A stretch of 9,764 nucleotides of DNA from RYN-433 sp036558265 (GCA_036558265.1 DATBFY010000379.1:1-9764); one strand, 5' to 3'. Shown: positions 1 through 5,837, counted from the first letter of the stretch. Numbers and translations are program-made. Notes: generated from the sequence alone by a model not told the origin.

Positions 1-966
1 TACGCCCGCTCCTTCGACGCGCGGCGCCCGTTCACCCTGGAATACCGGCTGAAGCGACATGACGGGATCTACCGCCACGTGCTGGACAACGGCGTGCCGC
101 GCTTCGACGAGGACGGCGCCTTCCTGGGTTACATCGGCTCGGCCGTCGACATCACCGAGCTCCGCCGCGCCGAGGAGCACGCGGTCCAGCAGCGCACCGA
201 GCTGGCACACCTCTCCCGCGTCACCATGCTCGGCGAGCTCTCGGGCTCCCTCGCGCACGAGTTGAACCAGCCGCTCACGTCGATCCTCAGCAACGCGCAG
301 GCCGCCCAGCGCTTCCTCGCCCACGACGACGTCGACTTGGGGGAGTTGCGCGAGATCCTCACGGACATCGTCGCCGAGGACAAACGCGCCGGCGAGGTGA
401 TCCAGCGGCTGCGCCTCTTGTTCAAGAAGGGCGAAGTGCAACAGCAGCGGCTCGACCTCAACGTGGTGGTGCAGGACGTGCTCAAGCTGGTTCACAGCGA
501 CCTGATCAATCAGAGTGTCGCGGTCGAGACCCGGCTGGCCCCCGCGCTGCCCCCGATCCACGCCGACCGCGTGCAGATGCAGCAGGTGCTCCTGAACCTG
601 ATCGTCAACGCCTGCGACGCCATGTCCCACACGCGCGCCGCCGACCGGAAGATCGTGGTCTGTACGCAGGCGCCCAACGGGCATGCCGGCGACGGCGACC
701 CGCCCGACGGCGATGGCAGCGTGAGCCTCTCGGTCGCCGATCGGGGCTGCGGCATCTCCGCCGAGCGCATGGAAAACATGTTCGAACCGTTCGTTACCAC
801 CAAGCCGCACGGGATGGGCCTGGGGCTGGCGGTCTGCCGCACCATCATCTCCGCCCACGGCGGACGACTATGGGCGACCAACAACAACAACGGTGGCGGG
901 GCCTGCTTCCACATTGCCTTGCCCGCGGACGTCCCGGTTCCTCAGGGGGCAGGCTCATATCCCTGA
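1..966 (+). CDS. PAS-domain sensor histidine kinase, FixL-like (5' partial)
   Basis: The reading frame is open from base 1, so the N-terminus lies outside the window; 321 residues are visible. Residues 1-55 read as the end of a PAS domain with its PAC segment (EYRLKRHDGIYRH, then GYIGSAVDITELRRAE). A short coiled linker leads to the H-box HELNQPL, with phospho-accepting His86. The ATPase domain has the N-box NLIVNACDAM (Asn203), G1 box DRGCGI (Asp247), F-box FEPFVTTK (261) and G2 box GMGLGLAVC (271). HELNQP belongs to the FixL/DctB-like kinase class. No membrane segment is visible, though one could lie upstream. The insert between N- and G1-boxes (about residues 221-240) is unusually rich in Gly, Asp and Pro. 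The likely partners are the two response regulators downstream. The sensed signal cannot be read because the sensory part is cut off. Confidence 0.93.
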   Translation, partial: YARSFDARRPFTLEYRLKRHDGIYRHVLDNGVPRFDEDGAFLGYIGSAVDITELRRAEEHAVQQRTELAHLSRVTMLGELSGSLAHELNQPLTSILSNAQAAQRFLAHDDVDLGELREILTDIVAEDKRAGEVIQRLRLLFKKGEVQQQRLDLNVVVQDVLKLVHSDLINQSVAVETRLAPALPPIHADRVQMQQVLLNLIVNACDAMSHTRAADRKIVVCTQAPNGHAGDGDPPDGDGSVSLSVADRGCGISAERMENMFEPFVTTKPHGMGLGLAVCRTIISAHGGRLWATNNNNGGGACFHIALPADVPVPQGAGSYP

Positions 967-972
967 ATCCGC

Positions 973-990
973 ATTGGACCAAAGTCCAAT
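973..990. promoter_or_regulatory. Perfect 18-bp palindrome, possible operator
   Basis: ATTGGAC-caaa-GTCCAAT lies 7 nt after the kinase stop: two perfect 7-bp arms around a 4-bp centre. The half-site/4-bp-spacer layout resembles CRP/FNR/FixK-type sites (TTGAT-N4-ATCAA) but the bases differ, and LuxR/FixJ-type sites are also dyads. No U-tract follows, so it is a poor intrinsic terminator. It stands about 190 nt upstream of the receiver gene in an otherwise very GC-rich spacer. Which regulator binds it, if any, is unknown. Confidence 0.4.
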
Positions 991-1181
991 TGTCCGCCAT
1001 TCGCGCGCCTGTTAACACGGTCGACATCTGCGCGGGGCGCGCGCGCCGTGCCGCCCATCGCGCCGGGCCGCGCGCACCGCATACCAGGCGCGTCGCGTCA
1101 GCCCTCCGTGGCGAGACGAACGCGGTTGCCGCGGCGTCACGTCGTGATCGCGCGCGGCGCGTCGTGTCGCGGGGAACGCAG

Positions 1182-1577
1182 TTGAGCAAGACCCAACCGC
1201 TTATCGCCGTCGTGGACGATGAGGAATCGGTGCGCCGGGCCCTCAGGCGCCTGATCTGCTCGGCGGGCCTGGACGTCGAAGCGTTCACCTCCGGCGACGA
1301 GTTCCTCGGCTCGCTCGCCCGACGACTGCCCGACTGCGTGATCCTCGACCTCCACATGCCGCAGGTCAGCGGCTTCGACGTGCAGGCGCGTCTCACCCAG
1401 CAGCGCCGGCGCCTCCCCGTGATCGTCATCACCGGGCGCGACAGTGACGAGGTCCGCCAGCGCGCCTTGGACGGCGGCGCCGTCGCCTATCTCCGCAAAC
1501 CCGTGGACGATCAGACCTTGCTGGATGCCGTGGCCCACGCCCTGGTCGATCCCGTCGCCGACGGCAACCCGTGCTGA
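1182..1577 (+). CDS. Single-domain response regulator (receiver only)
   Basis: 131 residues, all receiver domain with no output domain. The acidic pair is Asp12-Asp13 (VVDDEE), the phospho-acceptor is Asp56 (ILDLHMP), the switch Thr is Thr84 (VITG) and the conserved Lys is Lys106 (RKP). All catalytic positions are intact, so it should be phosphorylated, presumably by the upstream kinase, and act by protein contact or as a phosphate sink/shuttle. The start chosen is TTG at 1182 because the domain begins 7 residues later and GGGGA stands 6 nt before it; GTG at 1164 in the same frame is an alternative adding 6 residues. The frame stays open far upstream, but that part overlaps the kinase gene and is Arg/Ala-rich, unlike protein. 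It resembles the receiver half of FixJ-family regulators. Confidence 0.85.
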   Translation: MSKTQPLIAVVDDEESVRRALRRLICSAGLDVEAFTSGDEFLGSLARRLPDCVILDLHMPQVSGFDVQARLTQQRRRLPVIVITGRDSDEVRQRALDGGAVAYLRKPVDDQTLLDAVAHALVDPVADGNPC

Positions 1578-1651
1578 TTACCGGGCTTGGGCAGCGGGCA
1601 ACCTGAAGCCGCCCCGGGCATGCGCGCAACATATTCATTTCAAGCAAAGTT

Positions 1652-1680
1652 TTGACAATCCGCTCCCCGAAGTCTAGATT
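1652..1680 (+). promoter_or_regulatory. Sigma70-type promoter of the FixJ-like gene
   Basis: TTGACA (1652-1657), a 17-nt spacer and TAGATT (1675-1680): a perfect -35 and a five-of-six -10 at ideal spacing. The stretch just upstream (about 1629-1651) is A/T-rich in a very GC-rich region, like an UP element. Transcription would start near 1687, leaving a leader of about 150 nt before the ATG at 1835. I see nothing recognisable in the leader. This suggests the FixJ-like gene is transcribed separately from the kinase and receiver genes. Confidence 0.7.
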
Positions 1681-1834
1681 GGTTTTCAGCGGTCAGCAGC
1701 CAACCGGGAGAGTGCCACGTCACGCCGCACGCGTCGCCAACGCGCGCGGGGTACGAGGTGCTGCCGCCACGCGGGCCGGCGGCGACTCCGCGACGGCTGT
1801 GCGACGCGCTGACACAACAGCGGGAGGCAGTTAT

Positions 1835-2512
1835 ATGAGTGACCCTTCGAGCCCAATGGTCGTCGTCGTTGACGACGACCCGGCCGTCCGCGCGTCCGTA
1901 AACCGGCTGCTCCGCGCGAGCGGCTACCGCGTGAAGACCTACGTCAGCGCACATCAGTTCGCCCAGGTCGGCCGACTCCACGGTCCCTGCTGCCTCATCC
2001 TTGACGTGCAGATGCCGGACATGGACGGCCTGCAGTTCAAGCAGTCGCTGGACCGCGCCGGCATTCGCATCCCGATCATCTTCATCACCGGCTTTGGCAA
2101 CATTCCCATGGGCGTCCACGCCATCCAGGACGGCGCCGTCGATTTTCTTCCCAAGCCGTTCGACGCGGACGAACTGCTGCGGGCCGTCGATCGCGCGCTG
2201 GCTGCCGATGCCCAGCTCCTGCATCAGGAGCGGGAACGGGCCGACCTGCACCGGCGCTTTGACAGCCTCACCGACCGCGAACGCGAGGTCTTCTTCGCCG
2301 TCACCAGCGGCCTGCTCAATAAGCAGGTCGGTCACGAGCTGGGCGTCAGCGAGAAGACGATCAAGGTCCACCGCGGCCGCGTGACGGAAAAGATGGGTGC
2401 GGAGTCGCTCGCCGCCCTGGTTCGGATGGCCGACCAGTTGCAGAACCCCGCCGCGCCGCCTGGCTCGGACGCCGCCTCCCACTGGTCCGCCAGCGCCGCC
2501 CATTTCGGGTAG
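1835..2512 (+). CDS. FixJ-family response regulator (receiver + LuxR HTH)
   Basis: 225 residues in the usual FixJ/StyR/TodT arrangement. The receiver (about 7-125) has the acidic pair in VVDDDP, phospho-acceptor Asp57 (ILDVQMPDMDG), Thr85 (FITGFG) and Lys107 (LPKPF). A short Glu/Arg-rich linker (130-144) leads to a LuxR-type helix-turn-helix: LTDREREV (145-152), then VGHELGVSEKTIKVHRGRV (165-183) and EKM. It is a DNA-binding activator expected to dimerise when phosphorylated. The ATG at 1835 is well supported by GGGAGG (1822-1827) 7 nt upstream. The last about 20 residues (after Gln203) are Pro/Ala/Ser-rich and probably disordered. The gene has its own promoter. Partner assignment to the upstream kinase is by position and family only; target genes are not visible. 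Confidence 0.93.
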   Translation: MSDPSSPMVVVVDDDPAVRASVNRLLRASGYRVKTYVSAHQFAQVGRLHGPCCLILDVQMPDMDGLQFKQSLDRAGIRIPIIFITGFGNIPMGVHAIQDGAVDFLPKPFDADELLRAVDRALAADAQLLHQERERADLHRRFDSLTDREREVFFAVTSGLLNKQVGHELGVSEKTIKVHRGRVTEKMGAESLAALVRMADQLQNPAAPPGSDAASHWSASAAHFG

Positions 2513-2526
2513 TGCTCCCCCCGCGC

Positions 2527-2558
2527 AAAAAAGAAGCCACGGAGCGCGAGCTCCGTGG
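2527..2558 (-). terminator. Rho-independent terminator of the YHS-like gene
   Basis: On the minus strand a perfect 9-bp stem (arms 2550-2558 and 2537-2545) closes on a 4-nt GNRA-class loop and is followed by CTTCTTTTTT (2527-2536). It stands 40 nt past the stop of the minus-strand gene ending at 2599. On the plus strand the same hairpin lacks a U-tract, so it would end plus-strand fixJ transcripts only weakly. Confidence 0.85.
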
Positions 2559-2598
2559 GCGTTGGTTCAGAATGGCGCGCGCTCGATGGAGCGTGCGA

Positions 2599-2877
2599 CT
2601 ACTCCATCTTCTTCACGTACTTTTCCGGATCCTTGTTGAACTCCTCAATGCAGTCCTTGCAGCAGAACCCGATCGTCTTGCCCTTGTACTGTACGGTCAC
2701 CTTCGGGTCCACCTCGTGGTCTTTTCCCTCGACCGCGCAGAACTTGTTGACCGGCTTCGACGGCTGCGTGGTTGACGGCTTGGTGGTCGGGCCCTTGGGC
2801 TTGTCCGCCGCGTAGACCAGCACCCCGCCACCCAGCAGCACCGCTGCCACCGCCGAAACGATCGAGCTACGATTCAT
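2599..2877 (-). CDS. Secreted Cys-rich YHS/TRASH-like small protein
   Basis: 92 residues. Residues 1-23 are a Sec signal peptide (short N-region with Arg3, hydrophobic core IVSAVAAVLLGGGVLV, cleavage near VYA/A). A Thr/Pro/Lys-rich linker (25-43) follows, then a compact C-terminal domain with Cys47, His54, Cys72, Cys73 and Cys76 in FCAVEGKDHEV and GFCCKDCIEEFNKDPEKYV. The FxC...GFCCxxC...F..DPxKY pattern is that of the YHS/TRASH group, linked to heavy-metal binding and found on copper-handling proteins. Role is inferred: a periplasmic metal-binding or metal-sensing protein, metal unknown. ATG 2877 has an AGGAG (2885-2889) 7 nt upstream and a clear terminator downstream. The gene may have its own promoter inside the 12-bp inverted repeat at 2927-2986. 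Confidence 0.85.
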   Translation of the reverse strand: MNRSSIVSAVAAVLLGGGVLVYAADKPKGPTTKPSTTQPSKPVNKFCAVEGKDHEVDPKVTVQYKGKTIGFCCKDCIEEFNKDPEKYVKKME

Positions 2878-2926
2878 CGGTCATCTCCTGGAATTGCCTT
2901 GCGTAGGCGGGGCCGCGATCGGTCCC

Positions 2927-2986
2927 ACCGCGGAATAATACTCCGCCCGTAAGTAAATGTTCCAGCGTCGCCCTTTATTCCGCGGT
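2927..2986. repeat. 12-bp perfect inverted repeat around a possible promoter
   Basis: ACCGCGGAATAA (2927-2938) and its exact complement TTATTCCGCGGT (2975-2986) flank 36 nt. On the minus strand the arm nearest the YHS-like gene overlaps a -10-like TATTAT (2935-2940, five of six). GGAACA (2958-2963, three of six) lies 17 nt upstream as a weak -35. Transcription would start near 2928, about 50 nt before the gene. The repeat could be an operator pair, a loop-forming site, or a hairpin ending the ferredoxin transcript. No U-tract follows it on the minus strand. Confidence 0.5.
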
Positions 2987-3017
2987 TTGCCGGGCTCGTC
3001 GGCGTGGAGCGCGCGCC

Positions 3018-3278
3018 TTATTTCTTGTAGTACTCGGCGTTCTTCTCGATGAAATTGTTCCACTGTGCGGGGAGGTCTTCCTGCGGGAAGATGGCCTTGA
3101 CCGGGCACTCGTCCACGCACAGTCCGCAGTCGATGCAGGTGTCGTTGTCGATGTAGAGCATCTCGGCGGTCGCGAAGTCCGCTTCGTCTTTGGTCGGGTG
3201 AATGCAGTCGACGGGGCAAACCGTCACACAGGCGGTGTCCTTTACCCCGATGCATGGTTCGGCAATGATGTGGGCCAT
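3018..3278 (-). CDS. 7Fe-type ferredoxin, [3Fe-4S][4Fe-4S]
   Basis: 86 residues; a soluble cytoplasmic electron carrier. Cys9, Cys17, Cys21 and Cys25 lie in CIGVKDTACVTVCPVDC; Cys48, Cys51, Cys54 and Cys58 in CIDCGLCVDECP. This matches Azotobacter ferredoxin I (FdxA) closely. In that protein the equivalents of Cys9, Cys17 and Cys58 hold a 3Fe cluster, and Cys21 with Cys48, Cys51 and Cys54 holds the 4Fe cluster. The position that would be the fourth ligand in an 8Fe protein is Val12, which supports a 3Fe-4S site. Length and the acidic/aromatic C-terminus fit the family. ATG 3278 is preceded by GAGGAG (3289-3294); a longer upstream frame exists but starts inside the gpmI region and lacks protein character. 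It has its own promoter, so it is probably not cotranscribed only with gpmI. Redox partners are not visible. Confidence 0.92.
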   Translation of the reverse strand: MAHIIAEPCIGVKDTACVTVCPVDCIHPTKDEADFATAEMLYIDNDTCIDCGLCVDECPVKAIFPQEDLPAQWNNFIEKNAEYYKK

Positions 3279-3293
3279 AACGGCAACTCTCCT

Positions 3294-3320
3294 CGGGCGG
3301 GCGATTAAAGGCCCCGCCCG
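3294..3320. repeat. 8-bp GC hairpin abutting the ferredoxin ribosome-binding site
   Basis: CGGGCGGG (3294-3301) and its perfect complement CCCGCCCG (3313-3320) flank 11 nt. In the minus-strand transcript the stem ends on the first base of the GAGGAG Shine-Dalgarno. It could mask or protect the leader. No U-tract follows, so it is not an intrinsic terminator. Confidence 0.45.
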
Positions 3321-3407
3321 CTTTCTATTGTGTTCTATCGGTAAGTATACGTTCGTTCGCGCCCCGGGGGACGGCCAAAGGGCCCGCCCCGCTTCGCGAA
3401 AGGGGCG

Positions 3408-3435
3408 ATTATAGGGGATATTTGGGCGGGGGCAA
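3408..3435 (-). promoter_or_regulatory. Probable promoter of the ferredoxin gene
   Basis: On the minus strand TTGCCC (3430-3435, four of six) is followed by 16 nt and a perfect TATAAT (3408-3413). The start would be near 3401, giving a leader of about 120 nt before the ATG at 3278. The leader can fold: CGCCCC (3385-3390) pairs with GGGGCG (3402-3407), as do the arms at 3294-3320. The -35 lies in the loop of a 7-bp hairpin (3424-3430 with 3436-3442) that stands 63 nt after the gpmI stop and may end gpmI transcripts, though it has no U-tract. Confidence 0.5.
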
Positions 3436-3505
3436 CCCGCCCGCGACGATCGCGAAATCCTTATGCCGCCGGGAGATGCTTCCACGGCGGCAAGACTCCT
3501 CATCG

Positions 3506-5143
3506 TCACCGTTCCGCTTTGGGTTCGAGCAACGATACACCCGTCATTTCGGTTGGTTTCTCCAGGCCCATGAGTTGGAGCGCGGTGGGCGCCACGTCCG
3601 CCAAGCGGCCACCCTCGCGCAGATTCCTGCCCTTGAACCGGTCGTCCACCACGATCAGCTCGACCGGGTAGGTCGTGTGGGCCGTGTGGGGGCCGCCGGT
3701 TTTGGGGTCGATCATCTGCTCGCAGTTGCCGTGATCGGCCAGCACGATCGCGCTGCCGCCCTGGCGCGCGGTGGCGTCGATGATCCGGCCGACGCACTCG
3801 TCCACGACCTCGACGGCCTTGATCGCCGCCGGCAATGAGCCGGTGTGCCCGACCATGTCGCCGTTGGCGAAGTTGACGACCACCAGGTCGTACTGGCCGG
3901 AATCGATGCGCTTCACGACCTCGTCGCACACGCCGTAAGCGCTCATCTGGGGCATCTGGTCGTAGGTGGTCAGAGGCGAGCCGTCCGGGCAGAACTTGGG
4001 CGAGGGGACGATCTGCCGGTCCTCTCCGGGGAACGGATCCTCGCGATAGTCGTTGAAGAAGAACGTCACGTGGGGGAACTTCTCAGTCTCGGCGGAACGG
4101 AACTGCTTCAAGCCTTTGTTGCTGACGTACTCGCCGAGGATATTGTCCATCTTCGGCGGCTTGGGGAAGGCGACGTGGACGGGCAGCCCCTGCTCGTAAG
4201 CGGTCATCGTCGCGTAGTAGAGGGGAATCTTGGGTCCGCGGTCGAAGCCCTGGCGGACCTTCGTGCCGTCCTTGGCGGTCTGTTCGAAGGGGAAGGTGTC
4301 GTAGACGAACGCCTTGGTCAGCTCGCGCGGGCGATCGCCGCGGTAGTTATAGAAGATGACCGAGTCGTCCGCAGTCACCATCGCGCGGGGTTCGCCCCGC
4401 TCGTTCTCGATCACGCTGGGCGTGACGAACTCGTCCCCGCTCATGTTCGACTCGACCGGGTTGGCATAGTAGTGCTGGACGGCCTCGACGGCGGTCTTGA
4501 AGCGCGGGCCGGCGCCTTTGGCGATCGCGTCGTAGGCCTTCTGGACGCGCTGCCACCGGTTGTCACGGTCCATCGCCCAATAGCGCCCGGACACAGTGGC
4601 GATCTGCCCGATGCCGATCTCGCGCATCCTGGCCTCGATCTGCTGGACGTATCCAAGGCCCGAATTGGGGGGCGTGTCGCGGCCGTCGGTGAACGCGTGG
4701 AGGAAGACGCGGGCGAGGGCGCGGCGTTTGGCCAGTTCCAGCACGGCGTAGAGGTGCTCGAGCAGGCCGTGGACGCCGGCGTCGGAAACGATGCCGAAAA
4801 TGTGCAGTTTCGTGCCTTTTTTCAGGGAATTCTCCATGGCCGCGTTGAGGACGCCGTTGTTGTAGATCTCGCCGCTGCGGCACTGCTTGGTGATCGCGAC
4901 CGACTCCTGGTCCACGACGCGTCCGGCGCCGATGTTCTGGTGCCCCACCTCGCTGTTGCCCATCGTGCCCTCGGGGAGGCCCACGTCGAAGCCGCTGGTC
5001 GCGATGAGCGTGTGGGGGTACTGGGCGCGCAGGCGGTCGTCCACGGGGTGCCTGGCGAGGTAGACCGCGTTCGCGTCGTTCCACTGCGGGTACGGATTGG
5101 TCCCCCAACCGTCACGGACGATGATCACACAAGGGCGCTTCAT
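3506..5143 (-). CDS. gpmI: 2,3-bisphosphoglycerate-independent phosphoglycerate mutase
   Basis: 545 residues, slightly longer than the usual 505-515. It interconverts 3- and 2-phosphoglycerate in glycolysis/gluconeogenesis using two Mn ions and a phosphoserine intermediate. Visible marks: metal-binding Asp11 in VRDGWG, catalytic Ser64 in MGNSEVGHQNIGAGR, the active-site segment HAFTDGRDTPPNSG, GRYWAMDRDNRW, the Arg-rich NYRGDRPRELT, the metal site NFANGDMVGHTG, and C-terminal ADHGN (Asp470-His471) with HTAHTTYP (His486, His489). All catalytic elements are present. Odd points are Arg10 where the family usually has a hydrophobic residue, and GDRPRE in place of the commoner PDRARQ. ATG 5143 places the DGWG motif at the normal distance; a TTG 21 nt upstream (5164) is less likely. 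No Shine-Dalgarno is visible. TAAGAT (5152-5157) 8 nt before the ATG could be a -10 for a near-leaderless mRNA, but no good -35 accompanies it. Confidence 0.95.
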   Translation of the reverse strand: MKRPCVIIVRDGWGTNPYPQWNDANAVYLARHPVDDRLRAQYPHTLIATSGFDVGLPEGTMGNSEVGHQNIGAGRVVDQESVAITKQCRSGEIYNNGVLNAAMENSLKKGTKLHIFGIVSDAGVHGLLEHLYAVLELAKRRALARVFLHAFTDGRDTPPNSGLGYVQQIEARMREIGIGQIATVSGRYWAMDRDNRWQRVQKAYDAIAKGAGPRFKTAVEAVQHYYANPVESNMSGDEFVTPSVIENERGEPRAMVTADDSVIFYNYRGDRPRELTKAFVYDTFPFEQTAKDGTKVRQGFDRGPKIPLYYATMTAYEQGLPVHVAFPKPPKMDNILGEYVSNKGLKQFRSAETEKFPHVTFFFNDYREDPFPGEDRQIVPSPKFCPDGSPLTTYDQMPQMSAYGVCDEVVKRIDSGQYDLVVVNFANGDMVGHTGSLPAAIKAVEVVDECVGRIIDATARQGGSAIVLADHGNCEQMIDPKTGGPHTAHTTYPVELIVVDDRFKGRNLREGGRLADVAPTALQLMGLEKPTEMTGVSLLEPKAER

Positions 5144-5191
5144 GCGGGTCCATCTTACGCGCAAGGGCGACCAGGGGAAGAACGGGAAGAT

Positions 5192-5349
5192 TCACCGCGG
5201 AGACGCAGCGGCCGCAGAGGGAAAAGAGAAAAAACGAGAAGCGAAAACCGTAATGGGTCGTCGCCGCCATGTGCTCGCGCGTCGCTGGAGACATCACGGC
5301 GGTTTCGTTTTTCTTCCTGCTCTCGGCGCTCTCTGCGTCTCTGCGGTGA
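5192..5349. repeat. Long imperfect inverted repeat (CACCGC.GAGACGCAG family)
   Basis: The left arm begins TCACCGCGGAGACGCAG at 5192. The right arm, ending at 5349, reads TCACCGCAGAGACGCAG on the other strand: 16 of 17 match. Looser similarity continues inward through Gs/As and a GAAAAAACGA-like stretch, so arms reach about 50 nt with an unrelated centre near 5251-5292. This type of dispersed intergenic palindrome is common in planctomycetes and some other phyla; that is from general familiarity, not a search. It fills most of the gap between the divergent gpmI and the small lysine-rich gene. No protein-like ORF is seen in it. Confidence 0.75.
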
Positions 5350-5404
5350 GCGGTTCGTGTATCAAACCGCGCGCCGAAAAAATGTTTCGTGGGACAAAAA
5401 AGCG

Positions 5405-5433
5405 TTGACTCGAATTTTTCCAATTACTAAACT
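5405..5433 (+). promoter_or_regulatory. Sigma70-type promoter of the lysine-rich peptide unit
   Basis: TTGACT (5405-5410, five of six), a 17-nt spacer and TAAACT (5428-5433, four of six). The surrounding stretch 5376-5430 is A/T-rich in this GC-rich genome. Transcription would begin near 5440, giving a leader of about 25 nt that holds just the Shine-Dalgarno. Confidence 0.6.
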
Positions 5434-5464
5434 CGCGCACGAGAAAGGAGGTGACGCAAGCGCC

Positions 5465-5530
5465 ATGGCAAAGAAAGCCGCTAAGAAGTCGTCCAAGAAG
5501 ACGACCAAGAAGACGACCAAGAAGAAGTAA
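5465..5530 (+). CDS. 21-residue Lys-Lys-repeat basic peptide
   Basis: A tiny ORF: Met-Ala, then the pairs KKAA, KKSS, KKTT, KKTT, ending KKK; 11 of 21 residues are Lys. Four tandem 12-bp units encode it (from 5471; the units at 5495-5506 and 5507-5518 are identical). AAAGGAGGTGA (5444-5454), a full match to the 16S anti-Shine-Dalgarno, precedes the ATG with 10 nt between. A plausible promoter stands just before and a strong terminator 125 nt after the stop, so this is a dedicated unit. The composition matches the Lys/Ala tails of bacterial H1-like histones, suggesting nucleic-acid binding, but there is no folded domain. It may be a stand-alone histone-tail-like peptide, or the ORF may be secondary to a structured RNA. 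Its repeats could arise by slippage. Function unknown. Confidence 0.65.
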   Translation: MAKKAAKKSSKKTTKKTTKKK

Positions 5531-5634
5531 GTCAAACGACTTCTTCGCCGGGATCGTGGCTCCAACCTGATAGACCCGGCGACTTCTGGTCAGTGCAACA
5601 GTCACCACATTCCGTTTTGGCCCTTGGCTCCAAC
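5521..5634 (+). other. Structured 3' region of the lysine-peptide transcript
   Basis: The non-coding part is nearly twice the length of the ORF and can fold. GAAGAAGT (5521-5528, over the stop codon) pairs with ACTTCTTC (5539-5546). CGCCGGG (5546-5552) pairs perfectly with CCCGGCG (5575-5581). A competing long-range stem joins AAGAAGTCGT inside the ORF (5483-5492) to 5536-5545. The 10-mer TGGCTCCAAC occurs at 5557-5566 and 5625-5634. The pieces do not make a tRNA. It could be a regulatory small RNA with or without the peptide; this is inference from structure and context. Confidence 0.35.
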
Positions 5635-5655
5635 TCGAAGGGCGCGAAACAAGAA

Positions 5656-5691
5656 GAAACCTTCCCTGCCACGGCGGAAGGTTTCTTTTTT
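5656..5691 (+). terminator. Strong rho-independent terminator
   Basis: GAAACCTTCC (5656-5665) pairs perfectly with GGAAGGTTTC (5676-5685) around a 10-nt loop and runs straight into TTTTTT (5686-5691). A/U pairs with 5651-5655 can extend the stem. It ends the lysine-peptide transcript. The reverse strand reads TTCTTGTTTC after the stem, so it may also slow transcription from the other side. Confidence 0.88.
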
Positions 5692-5761
5692 GGTCATTGG
5701 GAATGGGTCATCGGTCATTCGCGACGCCTCGCGTCGGACGGATGACCTGGCGGAAAGCGAA

Positions 5762-5795
5762 GAGGGCGGGATTCGTTTTGGCGAATCCCGCCCTC
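5762..5795 (-). terminator. Terminator hairpin of the secreted-protein gene
   Basis: GAGGGCGGGATTCG (5762-5775) and its exact complement (5782-5795) form a perfect 14-bp stem with a 6-nt loop, 42 nt beyond the stop at 5838. On the minus strand TTCGCTTTCC follows, a weak U-tract. The plus strand has none. The stretch between the two terminators (5692-5721) holds short GGTCATT/GGTCA repeats and no gene. Confidence 0.7.
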
Positions 5796-5837
5796 CGGTC
5801 GTTCATCGATCGACGATCGCGCGCGTGTCGCGGGGGA

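Noticed and set aside
967..1181. N-terminal extension of the receiver protein through the spacer
   Set aside because: The frame is open but overlaps the kinase 3' end and gives Arg/Ala-rich sequence unlike any receiver N-terminus; the domain begins just after TTG 1182.
1640..2503. A 287-codon minus-strand open frame opposite the FixJ-like gene
   Set aside because: Antisense to a gene with a complete receiver and HTH; it would read through the promoter at 1652-1680.
3344..3349. A second ferredoxin -10 (TATACT on the minus strand)
   Set aside because: The position 17 nt upstream reads GTCCCC, so there is no -35; the TATAAT at 3408-3413 is better.
5471..5527. A CRISPR-like or satellite array of 12-bp units
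   Set aside because: Units are contiguous without spacers and in frame with the Lys-Lys peptide; they are best read as coding repeats.
3845..5530. A 561-codon plus-strand open frame opposite gpmI
   Set aside because: It is the antisense shadow of a well-supported gene, rich in Val/Asp/Leu/Ala/Gly as expected from GC-biased codons. It has no family motif and runs on through the repeat into the lysine-peptide ORF.
5546..5640. A tRNA or tRNA-like gene in the 3' region of the lysine-peptide unit
   Set aside because: The 7-bp stem closes after only 22 nt and no D-arm, anticodon arm or T-arm with GTTC-type loop can be placed.
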